In this document: positions 44,893 to 53,907 of the stretch, one piece after another
Layout: each line of letters opens with the position of its first letter
Position numbering within the stretch: the first letter of the stretch is position 1
Assembly (NCBI GenBank): GCA_004554585.1
Contig: SFLH01000006.1
Location: 62,001-126,000 of the forward strand
Length of the DNA: 64,000 nucleotides
DNA from: Clostridiales bacterium
Lineage (GTDB): Bacteria; Bacillota; Clostridia; Oscillospirales; Oscillospiraceae
Reading direction: 5' to 3'
Made by a program: the position numbers and the translations under genes
Notes under the pieces: generated by a model
Database searches by the model: none
What the model saw: the letters and a program-made list of their open reading frames with translations, nothing else
Told to the model about the DNA's origin: nothing

Positions 44893-46584
44893 CTACCGGT
44901 CCGATGCCAGCCAGGCTTCCAGCACCTGGGCGGCCACCTCCCCCAGGGCCGCGCCGGAGCCCCCGTGCTCGGCCACCAGGGCCAGGGCGATCTGGGGGTC
45001 GTCGTAGGGGGCGAAGCACACCAGCACCGCGTTGGAGGTCTCCTCCCCGGTGACCTGGGCCGAGCCCGTCTTGGCCCCCACCTGGATGGGCAGGTCCCCG
45101 AAGGCCTCGGCCAGGGCGCCGGTCTGGGTGGCCGCCAGCATCCCCTCCTGGATGGCCGCCACGTTGTCCGGGGAGAGGTGGACCTGGCCCAGGCTCACCT
45201 TCTCCTGGGGTTCCTCCCCCTCCACTTGCTTCAGCAGGTGGACCTGCCAGCGGTTGCCGTCCCCCACCAGGGTGGCGGTCATGTGGGCCAGCTGGAGGGG
45301 GGTGAAGCGGTTGTTCTCCTGGCCGATGGCGGCGGAGAGGACGCTGCCCTCATACCAGGTGCCGCCGATGGAGGAAGTGTACGCCGGCCCGGCCACCACC
45401 CCGGCCTGCTCCCCGGCCAGCTCGATGCCGGTTTTCTCCCCCAGGCCCAGGGCCCGGGCGTACTCCCCCAGGGTCTCAATGCCCACCCGGCGGCCGGCGT
45501 CGTAGAAGAAGATGTTGCAGGAGTCGGCGATGGCCTCGCTGACAGTCTCCAGGCCGTGGGTCTTGCCCTCCTGGCGGTAGAGCCAGCACTGGGGCTGGGG
45601 GTCGTCGTAGTAGGTGTAGCGGCCGGTGTCTAAGATTTGGGTCTCCGGGGTGAGGAAGCCCTCCTCCAGGGCGGCGGCGGCGGTGACCAGCTTAAAGGTG
45701 GAGCCCGGGGCGTAGAGCCCCTGGACCGCCCGGTTCATCAGAGGGTTCTTCTCGTCCTGGGCCAGGGCGGCGTAGTCGGCGGAGAAGGCGGCGGTGTCGT
45801 ACCCCGGCAGGCTGACCATGGCCAGCACCCCGCCGTCGGACACGTCCAGGGCCACCAGGGCCCCGCCGTCGGCGTTGGGCCGGCTGTCCAGAAAGGCCCC
45901 CAGGGCCTCCTCGGCGGCGGCCTGGAGGTCCCGGTCCAGGGTGAGAGTCACGTCCCGGCCCGCCTGGGGCTCTGTGGCGTAGCGCTCGCCGGTCAGGCGG
46001 CCCTGGCGGTCGGTCTCCTGGACCTTCTGGCCGGGGGTGCCGTGGAGGTAGGCCTCAAAGGCGGCCTCGGCTCCATCTTTGCCCACGGTCTCGGCCATGG
46101 CGTAGCCCTGGTCCTGGTAGACCTCCCACTCCTCGGGGCTCATGGCCCCCACCCGGCCCAGCACGTGGGGGGCTAAGGTGCCGCTGCCCTGGCGCTGGAC
46201 GGCGGGGGTGAAGGTCACCCCCTCCAGGGCCTCCTCGGTCACCCGGGCCAGGAGGCGGGGTGTGACGTTTTGGATGTCGCCGGTACCCGTCCAGTCCACC
46301 CCCTCCTCCTGGCAGAGGACCGCCAGGCGGCGGAGGACAGAATCGCTGATGTCCTCAGACAGCACAGCGGACCAGGTGGTCACGTCCTGGGCCAGCACCT
46401 GGCCGTTTCGGTCCAGCAGGCGGCCCCGGGCGGCGGGAATGGTCTCCACCTGGGCGATGCTCCGCTGGGATTTGGCGTAATAGGCCGCGCCGCTGGTGAT
46501 CTGCAGGTTCCACAGCAGCCCGGCAAAGACCGTCAGCGCGGCGGCAAAGAAACCGGCGGCGGTGAGGATGCGACGGGGACGCAT
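44893..46584 (-). CDS. mrdA: Penicillin-binding protein 2 (class B transpeptidase)
   Basis: A 563-residue class B PBP: short cytoplasmic start, one membrane helix (about 7-27), dimerisation region (RGRLLDRNGQVLAQDV), and transpeptidase motifs GSTFK (S295), SCN in ADSCNIFFYDAG and KTGSAQ. It cross-links peptidoglycan, and its position behind mreC-mreD indicates the elongation (rod) complex. Start at 46584 preceded by AAGGAGGG; the longer frame covers the mreD overlap region without family character. Shorter than many PBP2 proteins but complete. Confidence 0.9.
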   Translation of the reverse strand: MRPRRILTAAGFFAAALTVFAGLLWNLQITSGAAYYAKSQRSIAQVETIPAARGRLLDRNGQVLAQDVTTWSAVLSEDISDSVLRRLAVLCQEEGVDWTGTGDIQNVTPRLLARVTEEALEGVTFTPAVQRQGSGTLAPHVLGRVGAMSPEEWEVYQDQGYAMAETVGKDGAEAAFEAYLHGTPGQKVQETDRQGRLTGERYATEPQAGRDVTLTLDRDLQAAAEEALGAFLDSRPNADGGALVALDVSDGGVLAMVSLPGYDTAAFSADYAALAQDEKNPLMNRAVQGLYAPGSTFKLVTAAAALEEGFLTPETQILDTGRYTYYDDPQPQCWLYRQEGKTHGLETVSEAIADSCNIFFYDAGRRVGIETLGEYARALGLGEKTGIELAGEQAGVVAGPAYTSSIGGTWYEGSVLSAAIGQENNRFTPLQLAHMTATLVGDGNRWQVHLLKQVEGEEPQEKVSLGQVHLSPDNVAAIQEGMLAATQTGALAEAFGDLPIQVGAKTGSAQVTGEETSNAVLVCFAPYDDPQIALALVAEHGGSGAALGEVAAQVLEAWLASDR

Positions 46585-46628
46585 GGGCGCTCCCTCCTTG
46601 TTTGGGATTCCCCCGCCTCCGGCGGGGG

Positions 46629-47153
46629 TCAGCGGGCCCACTTCCGGCGCCGGCGGCAGCGGGGCGGCAGGCCCTTGGCCGCCCGGCGGGCGGCCCGGCT
46701 TTTGGGTTTGCGCAGGTGGAGCAGGAGAAAGGCCAGGGGAAAGCAGGCGGCTGCAAGGAGAAACTCCCGCCCTGCCAGGGACAAAGCCCCCAGCAGGGCC
46801 TGGCCGGCCACCCAGTGGCCCAGGGCCAGCAGGCCCTCCAAGGCCGCCAGGGGGAGCAGGCAGGTGAGCCATTTTCCCCAAAAGGCGGCGGCCCGGTGGA
46901 AGAAGCCCCCCGCCGCGGCCCCCAGCAGGGTCAGCAGGGCCATCTGCCAGGGGGAGGCCCCGGCCAGAAAGCACAACCCTCCCGCCAGCAGGCCGCACCC
47001 GGCCCCCCGGTTGGGCCCCTGCTCAGCCCCCACCAGAAAGACCAGGGTGGGGAGCACCCGGGCCCGGACCCCCGCCAGGGGGAGCCAGACCAGCACCAGG
47101 GCGTCCACCAGAAAGGCAGCGGCGGTGACCAGAAGGAGACGACGGCGGGTCAT
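46629..47153 (-). CDS. mreD: Rod shape-determining protein MreD
   Basis: A 174-residue hydrophobic protein with about five membrane helices and a very basic tail (RRAAKGLPPRCRRRRKWAR). It begins on the base after the mreC stop and precedes PBP2. Sequence identity in MreD is weak; assignment rests on topology and the mreC-mreD-mrdA order. Confidence 0.82.
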   Translation of the reverse strand: MTRRRLLLVTAAAFLVDALVLVWLPLAGVRARVLPTLVFLVGAEQGPNRGAGCGLLAGGLCFLAGASPWQMALLTLLGAAAGGFFHRAAAFWGKWLTCLLPLAALEGLLALGHWVAGQALLGALSLAGREFLLAAACFPLAFLLLHLRKPKSRAARRAAKGLPPRCRRRRKWAR

Positions 47154-47996
47154 TCAGCGCACCTCCTGAAAGGCGGTGACCACGAAAACCTGGGACAGGT
47201 TGTCCAGGTCCGCCGCCGGTTGGAGGATGGCCGAGCGGGTCAGGCCGCCGGGGTCCTCGGTCAGGGCGGTGACGGTGCCCACGGCCAGGCCCGAGGGATA
47301 GGTCTGGCCCACGGCAAAGGTCACCACCTCCTCCCCCACCCGCACCGGGTCGGCCTGGGTGAGGCTGGCGAAGGCCAGCTGGCCCTGGGGCAGCTGGGTC
47401 AGGTCTCCCTCCAGGGTGCCCAGCACCCCCGAGGACACCCCCTGGCCGGCCAGCTGGAAGGCGGGGTCGGTGAGCAGGGTGACGGCGGCCCAGGTGCCGC
47501 CGGTCTCCGCCACCTGTCCCACCAGGGCTCCGCGGCTGTCCACCACGCACTGGCCGGTCCGCACCCCCTGGTCCTCCCCCTGGTCAATGGTCACCTCCGC
47601 CTGCCAGTTGTCCGGGGTCCGGGCGATCACCCAGGCGGAGGTGAGGGTGAGGTCCCGGCCGGTCTGGGCCAGGTCCAGCAGCTCCCGCAGCCGGGCGTTT
47701 TCCGCCTGGGCCAGCTCTCCCGCCCGGGCCTGGTCTTGCAGCTGGGCCACCTGCTGTTCCAGGGCGGCCTTTTCCTCCTGCAGGCGCTGGACCCGCTGGA
47801 AGTTGTCCGCCCCCTGGCGCACGGTCTCCGTCACCGTGGAAAACAGGCGCAAAAAGGGCCGTGACACCGTCTCCCCCACGTTCCGCAGGGGGGCCCAGGT
47901 CCCAGCCAGGACCAGGGCCGCCGCTGCGGCCACGAGGCTCAGAGACAGAGCCACGGCAATGAGTTTTCCCCAAGTATGTTGAAAAAATCCTTTCAC
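47154..47996 (-). CDS. mreC: Rod shape-determining protein MreC
   Basis: A 280-residue protein with an N-terminal membrane helix (about 10-32), a coiled coil (NFQRVQRLQEEKAALEQQVA, residues about 63-100) and the paired beta-barrel domain (VTIDQGEDQGVRTGQCVVDS, QLAFASLTQADPVRVGEEVV). MreC organises the elongation machinery. Start is GTG 47996 with GAGAGAGG upstream. mreB and rodA are not in this window. Confidence 0.93.
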   Translation of the reverse strand: MKGFFQHTWGKLIAVALSLSLVAAAAALVLAGTWAPLRNVGETVSRPFLRLFSTVTETVRQGADNFQRVQRLQEEKAALEQQVAQLQDQARAGELAQAENARLRELLDLAQTGRDLTLTSAWVIARTPDNWQAEVTIDQGEDQGVRTGQCVVDSRGALVGQVAETGGTWAAVTLLTDPAFQLAGQGVSSGVLGTLEGDLTQLPQGQLAFASLTQADPVRVGEEVVTFAVGQTYPSGLAVGTVTALTEDPGGLTRSAILQPAADLDNLSQVFVVTAFQEVR

Positions 47997-48042
47997 GGCA
48001 AGTCCTCTCTCGCCCCCCGGCAGACCGGGGACCGAAAGGGTC

Positions 48043-48627
48043 TCAGCGGCCGGCCAGGGCCAGGCAGTCCACGCCGAAGTCCCGGAGGATCTGACCCAGG
48101 CGGCACACGGGCAGGCCCACCACGTTGTGGTAGTCCCCCTGGATGCCCGCCACCAGCAGGCCCCCCAGGCCCTGGATGCCGTAGGCGCCGGCCTTGTCCA
48201 TGGGCTCCCCGGTGGCCACATAGCAGGCGATCTCCTGCTGGGTGAGGGGGCGGAAGGTCACCTGGGTCTCCTCGGCCTGGGTGACCACCTTGTCCCCCTG
48301 GCAGACGGTGACGCCGGTGTACACCTGGTGGGTCCGGCCGGACAGGGAGGCCAGCATGGCCTGGGCCTCGGCTGGGTCCTTGGGCTTGCCCAGGATGGTC
48401 CCGTCCCGGACCACCACGGTGTCGGCCCCGATGACGATGGGGTCCCCGGGCAGCTGGGCGGCCACCCACCGGGCCTTTTCCCGGGAGAGGGTCTGCACCA
48501 GGTCCCGGGCGTCGCGGCCCTGGAAGGCGTCCTCGTCGATCTGCGGCGATCTTGTGGTAAATTCCAGTCCCATCTGCCCCAGCAGGTCCTGCCGGCGGGG
48601 GGATTGGGACGCTAACACTATTTTCAT
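48043..48627 (-). CDS. maf: Maf-like nucleoside triphosphate pyrophosphatase
   Basis: A 194-residue protein with the family start MKIVLASQSPRRQDLLGQMG, IGADTVVVRDGTILGKPKD and the late GAYGIQGLGGLLVAGIQGDY. Maf proteins hydrolyse non-standard nucleotides such as dTTP/UTP analogues. Start 48627 follows TGGAGG. Upstream of mreC as in Bacillus. Confidence 0.94.
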   Translation of the reverse strand: MKIVLASQSPRRQDLLGQMGLEFTTRSPQIDEDAFQGRDARDLVQTLSREKARWVAAQLPGDPIVIGADTVVVRDGTILGKPKDPAEAQAMLASLSGRTHQVYTGVTVCQGDKVVTQAEETQVTFRPLTQQEIACYVATGEPMDKAGAYGIQGLGGLLVAGIQGDYHNVVGLPVCRLGQILRDFGVDCLALAGR

Positions 48628-48777
48628 CGAAAGCCTCCATATTTTCCATCGAAATTGGGAGAGGCGGGAAAAAAGAGTTCCCGCCCTTTTTCTGGGGTTT
48701 CCCACAGGGGTGGGGAGAGGTTGCCCCCCGCTGGACCCGGCCGGGCCGGGTGGGGAGGTGGAGGGCGGCTGCCCCCC

Positions 48778-48849
48778 AGGGGGCGCTGCCCGCGCGGGGG
48801 TTCCGGCTTTCTCCAGAGAAAGCCGGGCCCCCGCGGGCAGCGCCCCCTG
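48778..48849. repeat. Minimal fold-back repeat derivative (ends joined)
   Basis: A nearly perfect 72-base palindrome centred on GGCTTTCTCCAGAGAAAGCC, with arms GGGGGCGCTGCCCGCGCGGG and CCCGCGGGCAGCGCCCCC. These are the two outer end modules of the elements at 13246-13896 and 61510-62093 brought together. It lies in the 303-base gap between the U32 peptidase gene and maf (48628-48930), which also holds a hairpin near 48663-48685 and GC-rich sequence. Confidence 0.75.
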
Positions 48850-48930
48850 CGGGCAGCAGCCCCCCGGGAGCGGCCCCGCTCCCACCCCGGCCTCCCCACT
48901 GCTGTGGGGCGGCGAAGCCCTGGGGAGTGC

Positions 48931-51024
48931 TCACTCCACGCCCCGGTAATAAAGCCCTCGGGTAAAGGCGGCCGGCGCCGCCCCCTCCCCGGTGCGGTAG
49001 GCCCGCAGCACCTGGGCGCACTGCTGGGCGGACTCCTCCAGAAAGGTCAGCCGGGCATAGGTCAGCCCCGCCGTCTTCCACTCGGTCTTGTCCGCCAGCC
49101 AGAGGACCTGGCTGTTGAAAAGCTCACTGCGGCAGCCCCAGGCTTTTTCCACGGGGAAGACCTCCCCCTTCCGGTCCCGGAGGCTCTGGGGCCGGTCCTG
49201 GCAGTGGCAGCCCTGGCCCCGGTTTTTCACGATGCAGTTTTCGGTGATCATCAGGGGCAGCCGGCCGTAGACGATGAGCTCCGTGGGCAGGACCTTGCTC
49301 AGGTCCCGCACCTGGGCCAGCCGCAGCTCGAAGGAGGCCGTGGCCGAGGCAAAGCCCAGCCGGGCCAGCTCCTGGGACCCCAGGTCGTTGGTCAGCCCCA
49401 GGCCGTAGTCCGCCCGGGGGGTGAGGTCAACTTCCTTGGCCAGGGCCAGCTGGCCGATGTGGCCCAAAAGGGCCTGGGTGACCCCCGCCCGCCGGGCGGC
49501 GGTCAGCTCCTGTTTCAGCTGGGGCAGCTCCCGGTCCCAGACGATCCGGGGCAGGACCACTCCAAAGGACACCCCGGGATACTCCCGCACCCACTGGGCC
49601 AGCTCCTCGGCGTGGGCGGCGGCCTGCTGGCAGGGCAGATAGACCAGGGCGGGGCCCTGGTCCAGGCTCTCCCGGCTCAGCTGCTCCCACCGGTGGAAGG
49701 AGAGGGTGAGAGCCGGGGCCTCCTTGGGGCCGGGGACAGTTTCCGGGGGCTGAAAGGGAAGCACCCGGCTGTGGGGGGCCTGGGTGCGGGCGGCGTCCAG
49801 GGCCGCCAGGGCCTGGCGCCGCAGGGCGTTCGTGGCCGACACCGGCAGGGCCAGGCCGGCGTCCACTTCCCCCTGGGTCTGGGTGACCGTGTACACCGTG
49901 CCGCCGGTCTTGGCCAGCTGGCCGGCCAACTGGTCCAGGGTGGTCTCCCGGGTGCGGGCGGCCTGGGGGACCTCCCCCTGGACGGTGATGGTGTTGCCGT
50001 CCGGGTCCCGGACGGTGAGGGAGACCGGCTGGGCCTGTTTGGCCTGCACCGAGAAGGTCACCGGCACCAGCCGGTGTTCCCCCCGGGTGTAAAACTGCTT
50101 GGTCTTCTCAAAGAGGTCCGCCGGGTCCTTGGCCCCCTCGGGCCGGGTGCCGAACATGGCCGGCCCCTTCTGGTCCCGGAAATAGCCCTGGGTGAACCCC
50201 TGGCGGGAGAAGGCGGCCTCCAGCTGGGCTCTCTCCTGGGGGGTGGGCTCCCGACCCTCCTTCAGGGCGGCGGCGTAGATGCCGGTGACCACGGCCACGT
50301 ACTCCGGGCGCTTCATCCGCCCCTCGATCTTCAGGCAGGCCACCCCCATCTCCGCCAGCCGGCCCAGCTGGCCGGCCAGGGACAGGTCCTTCAGGGACAG
50401 GGGGTGGGAGGGGTGCTTGTCCCCCGGCCACTGGTAGGCCAGCCGGCAGGGCTGGGCGCACAGGCCTCGGTTGCCGCTGCGCCGGCCCACCACCGCCGAC
50501 AGGAAGCACTGGCCGCTGTAGCACATGCACAGGGCCCCGTGGCCAAAGACCTCGATCTCCACCGGGGACCGGGCGCACAGGTCGGCGATGGCCTGGGCGG
50601 AGAGCTCCCGGGACAGGACCACCCGGGTCATGCCCAATTCTGCGCAAGCCAAAATCCCGTCCAGGTTGTGCACGGTCATCTGGGTGGAGGCGTGGAGGGG
50701 GAGGTCCGGGCAGGTCTCCCGCAGCAGCCGGGCCACGCCCAGGTCCTGGACCAGCACGGCGTCGATGCCCAGCTGGGCGGCCAGGGCGCCGGTCTCGGCG
50801 GCCAGGGGCAGCTCCCGTTGGGTGAGCAGGGTGTTCAGGGTGAGGTAGACCTTCACCCCCCGCAGGTGGCAGTAGGCCACGGCGGCCTCCAGCTCCTCCT
50901 GGGTGAAATTTTTCGCGTTGCGCCGGGCGTTGAGGGGGCCGAAGCCCAGATACACCGCGTCGGCCCCGGCCTGGACCGCGGCGGTGAGGGCCTCTGGAGA
51001 CCCGGCGGGGGCCAGCAACTCCAT
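48931..51024 (-). CDS. U32-family peptidase with C-terminal DUF3656-like region
   Basis: A 697-residue protein starting MELLAPAGSPEALTAAVQAG, with the U32 signature EIEVFGHGALCMCYSGQCFLS and nearby cysteines (NRGLCAQPCRLAY, plus CIVKNRGQGCHCQ later) typical of the iron-sulfur-linked U32 group involved in RNA or quinone hydroxylation; collagenase annotations in the family are historical. The start overlaps the zapA stop by one base, so they are coupled. Function in this organism is unknown. Confidence 0.88.
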   Translation of the reverse strand: MELLAPAGSPEALTAAVQAGADAVYLGFGPLNARRNAKNFTQEELEAAVAYCHLRGVKVYLTLNTLLTQRELPLAAETGALAAQLGIDAVLVQDLGVARLLRETCPDLPLHASTQMTVHNLDGILACAELGMTRVVLSRELSAQAIADLCARSPVEIEVFGHGALCMCYSGQCFLSAVVGRRSGNRGLCAQPCRLAYQWPGDKHPSHPLSLKDLSLAGQLGRLAEMGVACLKIEGRMKRPEYVAVVTGIYAAALKEGREPTPQERAQLEAAFSRQGFTQGYFRDQKGPAMFGTRPEGAKDPADLFEKTKQFYTRGEHRLVPVTFSVQAKQAQPVSLTVRDPDGNTITVQGEVPQAARTRETTLDQLAGQLAKTGGTVYTVTQTQGEVDAGLALPVSATNALRRQALAALDAARTQAPHSRVLPFQPPETVPGPKEAPALTLSFHRWEQLSRESLDQGPALVYLPCQQAAAHAEELAQWVREYPGVSFGVVLPRIVWDRELPQLKQELTAARRAGVTQALLGHIGQLALAKEVDLTPRADYGLGLTNDLGSQELARLGFASATASFELRLAQVRDLSKVLPTELIVYGRLPLMITENCIVKNRGQGCHCQDRPQSLRDRKGEVFPVEKAWGCRSELFNSQVLWLADKTEWKTAGLTYARLTFLEESAQQCAQVLRAYRTGEGAAPAAFTRGLYYRGVE

Positions 51025-51389
51025 CAGGTGGTCTCGTCCTCCCCCTTGTCCGGTTTGGGGGCGGTCTTGGACCGGCCGGCCTTGTCGTTCCGGCTGGTTT
51101 TGGTCCCCTTGGCCTCGGCCAGGGACCGGGCCAGCCGGGCGTTCTCGTCCAGGGCCTGCTTCAGCTGGGCCCGGAGGTTGTCGGAGACCTGCCGCTCCTT
51201 GCAGTACTTGTCCGCCACGTTCATGGCCGCCAGGATGGCCCCGTCGGTGATGGACAGGGTGGTGCCCCGCATGGCCTGGTCCAGCTCCTTGTTGACGATG
51301 TCGGCGCACTGCTGCAGATAGCTCTCCTCCTCCTCGGCCAGGAAGCGGTAGCTTTTGTTGTGGATGTAAATGGTCACAGGGTTTGCCAT
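51024..51389 (-). CDS. zapA: Cell division protein ZapA
   Basis: A 121-residue protein with the ZapA start VTIYIHNKSYRFLAEEEESY, AAMNVADKYCKE and a coiled coil (about 65-95), then a basic, disordered tail (KTSRNDKAGRSKTAPKPDK). ZapA bundles FtsZ. GGAGGAATC precedes ATG 51389. The U32 gene follows directly. Confidence 0.88.
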   Translation of the reverse strand: MANPVTIYIHNKSYRFLAEEEESYLQQCADIVNKELDQAMRGTTLSITDGAILAAMNVADKYCKERQVSDNLRAQLKQALDENARLARSLAEAKGTKTSRNDKAGRSKTAPKPDKGEDETT

Positions 51390-51479
51390 AGTTTCGATTC
51401 CTCCGTTTCGAGGGTGGGATTGCCGGGCAAGGCCCCGGGCGTTTCCCCGCGGGGCAGGGGGCTGCTGGGCCTTTGATTT

Positions 51480-51491
51480 CCCTATTATAGC
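51480..51491 (-). promoter_or_regulatory. Extended -10 promoter of zapA
   Basis: On the minus strand TGCTATAAT, a perfect extended -10 element; no convincing -35 is seen. It lies about 95 bases upstream of zapA. Confidence 0.6.
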
Positions 51492-51554
51492 ATGGTTCGA
51501 CGGAAAAGGATAGTCCTCCCCTTTTGCCGCCGGGGACAAAAGTTGCCAGCGGCG

Positions 51555-51597
51555 AAAAAAACGGTGACGCTCCGGCGGGAGGAGCGTCACCGTTTTT
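51555..51597. terminator. Bidirectional terminator between TRAP operon and zapA
   Basis: AAAAAACGGTGACGCTCC (51555-51572) and GGAGCGTCACCGTTTTT (51581-51597) form a perfect stem flanked by A and T runs. The gap 51390-51723 holds this, the zapA promoter and GC-rich sequence. Confidence 0.88.
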
Positions 51598-51723
51598 GCT
51601 GGAGGCGAGGGGGGTGAACCTCGCCCAAGCAAGGAAAGGAGGATCGTCACGACGGGGGGCAGTGCCGCCCCCGTTGATGGGCGATTGGTTCCCTCTGGGG
51701 CTCTGTCCCGGCGGGGCGGAGGC

Positions 51724-53757
51724 TCAGGGGGTTTCGGCGGCCTTGTGCCGTTTGGCGGTGAGATACTCGAAGATCAGGATGGCCACCATCAGCACCAGAC
51801 CGATCACGTCGGTGAGGGTGCCGGGGATCATCATGCCCAGGCCACCCACGGCCAGGAGCACCCGCAGGGGCACCGCCAGCTTGCGGAAGAGGAAGCCGTT
51901 GAGGGCAGCGGCCACGCCGAAGATGCCCAGCAGGGCGCTGATGCAGATCTGCACCACCTGGAAGACGCTCTCCACGTCCACGAAGAGCATCTGGGGGCTC
52001 AAGGCGAAGATGTAGGGGACGATGAAGGCGGCGATGGCCAGCTTGGTGGCGTTGACGCCGGTCTTCATGGGGTTGGACTTGGCGATGGCGCTGCCGGCGT
52101 AGGCCGCCAGAGCCACGGGAGGAGTGATGTCGGCCACGATGCCGAAGTAGAAGACGAAGAAGTGGGCGGCCATCATGCTCACCCCGATGGAGGGGTCCAT
52201 GAGGATGGGGGCGCAGGTGGCGGCCATGATGCAGTAGTTGGCGGTGGTGGGCACGCCCATGCCCAGCACGATGCAGCAGAGCATGGTGAGCACCAGGGCC
52301 ACAAAGACCTGGCCGCCGGCCACGGACACGATGGCGGACAGGAGCTTGGAGGCCAGACCCGTGACGGTGATGCACCCGGAGATGATGCCCGCCACGCCGC
52401 AGGCCACGGCCACGGTGATGGAGCCCTTGGCGCCGCCCTCCAGGGCGTCGACCACTTTGCCGGGGGTGATGAAGTCAGAGCGGTCCTCCACCTTGTTCAC
52501 GCAGCCGACAATGTTGTTGATGATGCTGACCACCACGGCCATGACGATGGCGATGGCGGCGGACTTGGCCATGGTGAAGGTGTTGGTGGACACCAGCCAC
52601 ACCAGCACCACCAGGGGCAGCAGCAGGTAGATGCGCTTAATCAGGTGGCGCATCTTGGGCAGCTGATCCTTGGGCACGCCCTTCAGGCCCAGCTTCTTGG
52701 CCTCCAGGTGCACGGCGATGTAGATGCCTGCGAAGTACAGCACTGCCGGCAGGATGGCCCGCACGGCGATCTGGCTGTAGGGCTCGCCGGTAAACTCGGT
52801 CATCAGGAAGGCGGCTGCGCCCATGATGGGGGGCATGATCTGGCCGCCGGTGGAGGCTGCGGCCTCCACGGCGCCGGCGAACTCGCCTTTGTAGCCGATC
52901 TTCTTCATCATGGGGATGGTCACCGAGCCGGTGGTCACGGTGTTGCCCACCGAGGAGCCGGAGACCATGCCGCACAGGGCCGAGGAGATGACGGCCACTT
53001 TGGCCGGTCCGCCGGCGGCGGCGCCGGCGATGGAGTTGGCCAGGCTGATGAAGAAGTTGGAGATACCCGTCCGCTCCAAAAAGGCGCCGAAGATGATGAA
53101 GACCACGATGAACTTGGCGCACACGCTCACCGGCCCGCCAAAGATGCCGTTGGCGGTGTAGAACAGGGTCCGGATCACCTGGGGCAGCCCTAAGCCGGAG
53201 GCAAAGGTATAGACGATCAGGGCCCCGGCCACGCACAGGATGGGGATGCCCACGCACCGCCGGCACAGCTCCACCAGGGCCAGGATGCCCACCACGCCCA
53301 CGGCCATGTACAGGGGCTCCTTCATGATCCGGGCGGACAGGCGGATGACCGTCATGGCGTTGGCGGCGTAGAAGAAGTACGCGCCGGAGCCGGCGATCAT
53401 GAGGATGACGTCATACCAGGGCAGGTAGTTGACCCGGCTGGTGCCCTTGCGGGCGGGGAAGATGAGGAAGCCCAGCAGGAGAATCATGCCCATGAAGATG
53501 GGCAGGCGGATCTCCGTCAGGGTGGTCAGAAAGACGGTGTCGACAATGCAGTACAGGGAAAACAGGGCCATGATGATGCCGATGACCCGCTTGGGAGTGC
53601 CCTCCCAGATGCGGGTGTTGGATTCCCGGTCGTACTTGCGCATCAGGGCCTCCACGTCGGCGGCAGTGCCCACCGACGTGTCCTGCTGTTCCTGGGCTGC
53701 CTGGGTCTCCTTCTCCTGTTCCTGCACCAGCTCCTTTTGTTTCTTGAAAAACGCCAT
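51724..53757 (-). CDS. TRAP transporter fused permease (DctQM type, TAXI family)
   Basis: A 677-residue protein with a charged N-terminus and about 16 membrane helices, fusing the small and large TRAP permease subunits. Family stretches are FIIFGAFLERTG, GSSVGNTVTTGSVTIPMMKK, STGGQIMPPIMGAAAFLM and GMGVPTTANYCI. It uses an ion gradient to import a solute delivered by the receptor encoded just upstream. A hairpin lies between the two genes. Confidence 0.93.
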   Translation of the reverse strand: MAFFKKQKELVQEQEKETQAAQEQQDTSVGTAADVEALMRKYDRESNTRIWEGTPKRVIGIIMALFSLYCIVDTVFLTTLTEIRLPIFMGMILLLGFLIFPARKGTSRVNYLPWYDVILMIAGSGAYFFYAANAMTVIRLSARIMKEPLYMAVGVVGILALVELCRRCVGIPILCVAGALIVYTFASGLGLPQVIRTLFYTANGIFGGPVSVCAKFIVVFIIFGAFLERTGISNFFISLANSIAGAAAGGPAKVAVISSALCGMVSGSSVGNTVTTGSVTIPMMKKIGYKGEFAGAVEAAASTGGQIMPPIMGAAAFLMTEFTGEPYSQIAVRAILPAVLYFAGIYIAVHLEAKKLGLKGVPKDQLPKMRHLIKRIYLLLPLVVLVWLVSTNTFTMAKSAAIAIVMAVVVSIINNIVGCVNKVEDRSDFITPGKVVDALEGGAKGSITVAVACGVAGIISGCITVTGLASKLLSAIVSVAGGQVFVALVLTMLCCIVLGMGVPTTANYCIMAATCAPILMDPSIGVSMMAAHFFVFYFGIVADITPPVALAAYAGSAIAKSNPMKTGVNATKLAIAAFIVPYIFALSPQMLFVDVESVFQVVQICISALLGIFGVAAALNGFLFRKLAVPLRVLLAVGGLGMMIPGTLTDVIGLVLMVAILIFEYLTAKRHKAAETP

Positions 53758-53824
53758 AAGCAGAGTGCTCTCTTTCTCTTGGAATAGTGGGGTGAGGGGG
53801 GAAAAAGGCCCCCTATAATCGAGG

Positions 53825-53857
53825 AAAACTACGGCGGAGAAGATCCGCCGTAGTTTC
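53825..53857 (-). terminator. Hairpin between TRAP receptor and permease genes
   Basis: AAACTACGGCGGA and TCCGCCGTAGTTT pair perfectly over 13 bases. On the minus strand it is followed by TCCTCG, so it is probably a partial terminator or mRNA stabiliser that raises receptor over permease expression. Confidence 0.7.
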
Positions 53858-53907
53858 CCTGTGGGATGCGAACAGAGATGCCTGTCCGCCGGTCTGCCGC
53901 TGGCAGC

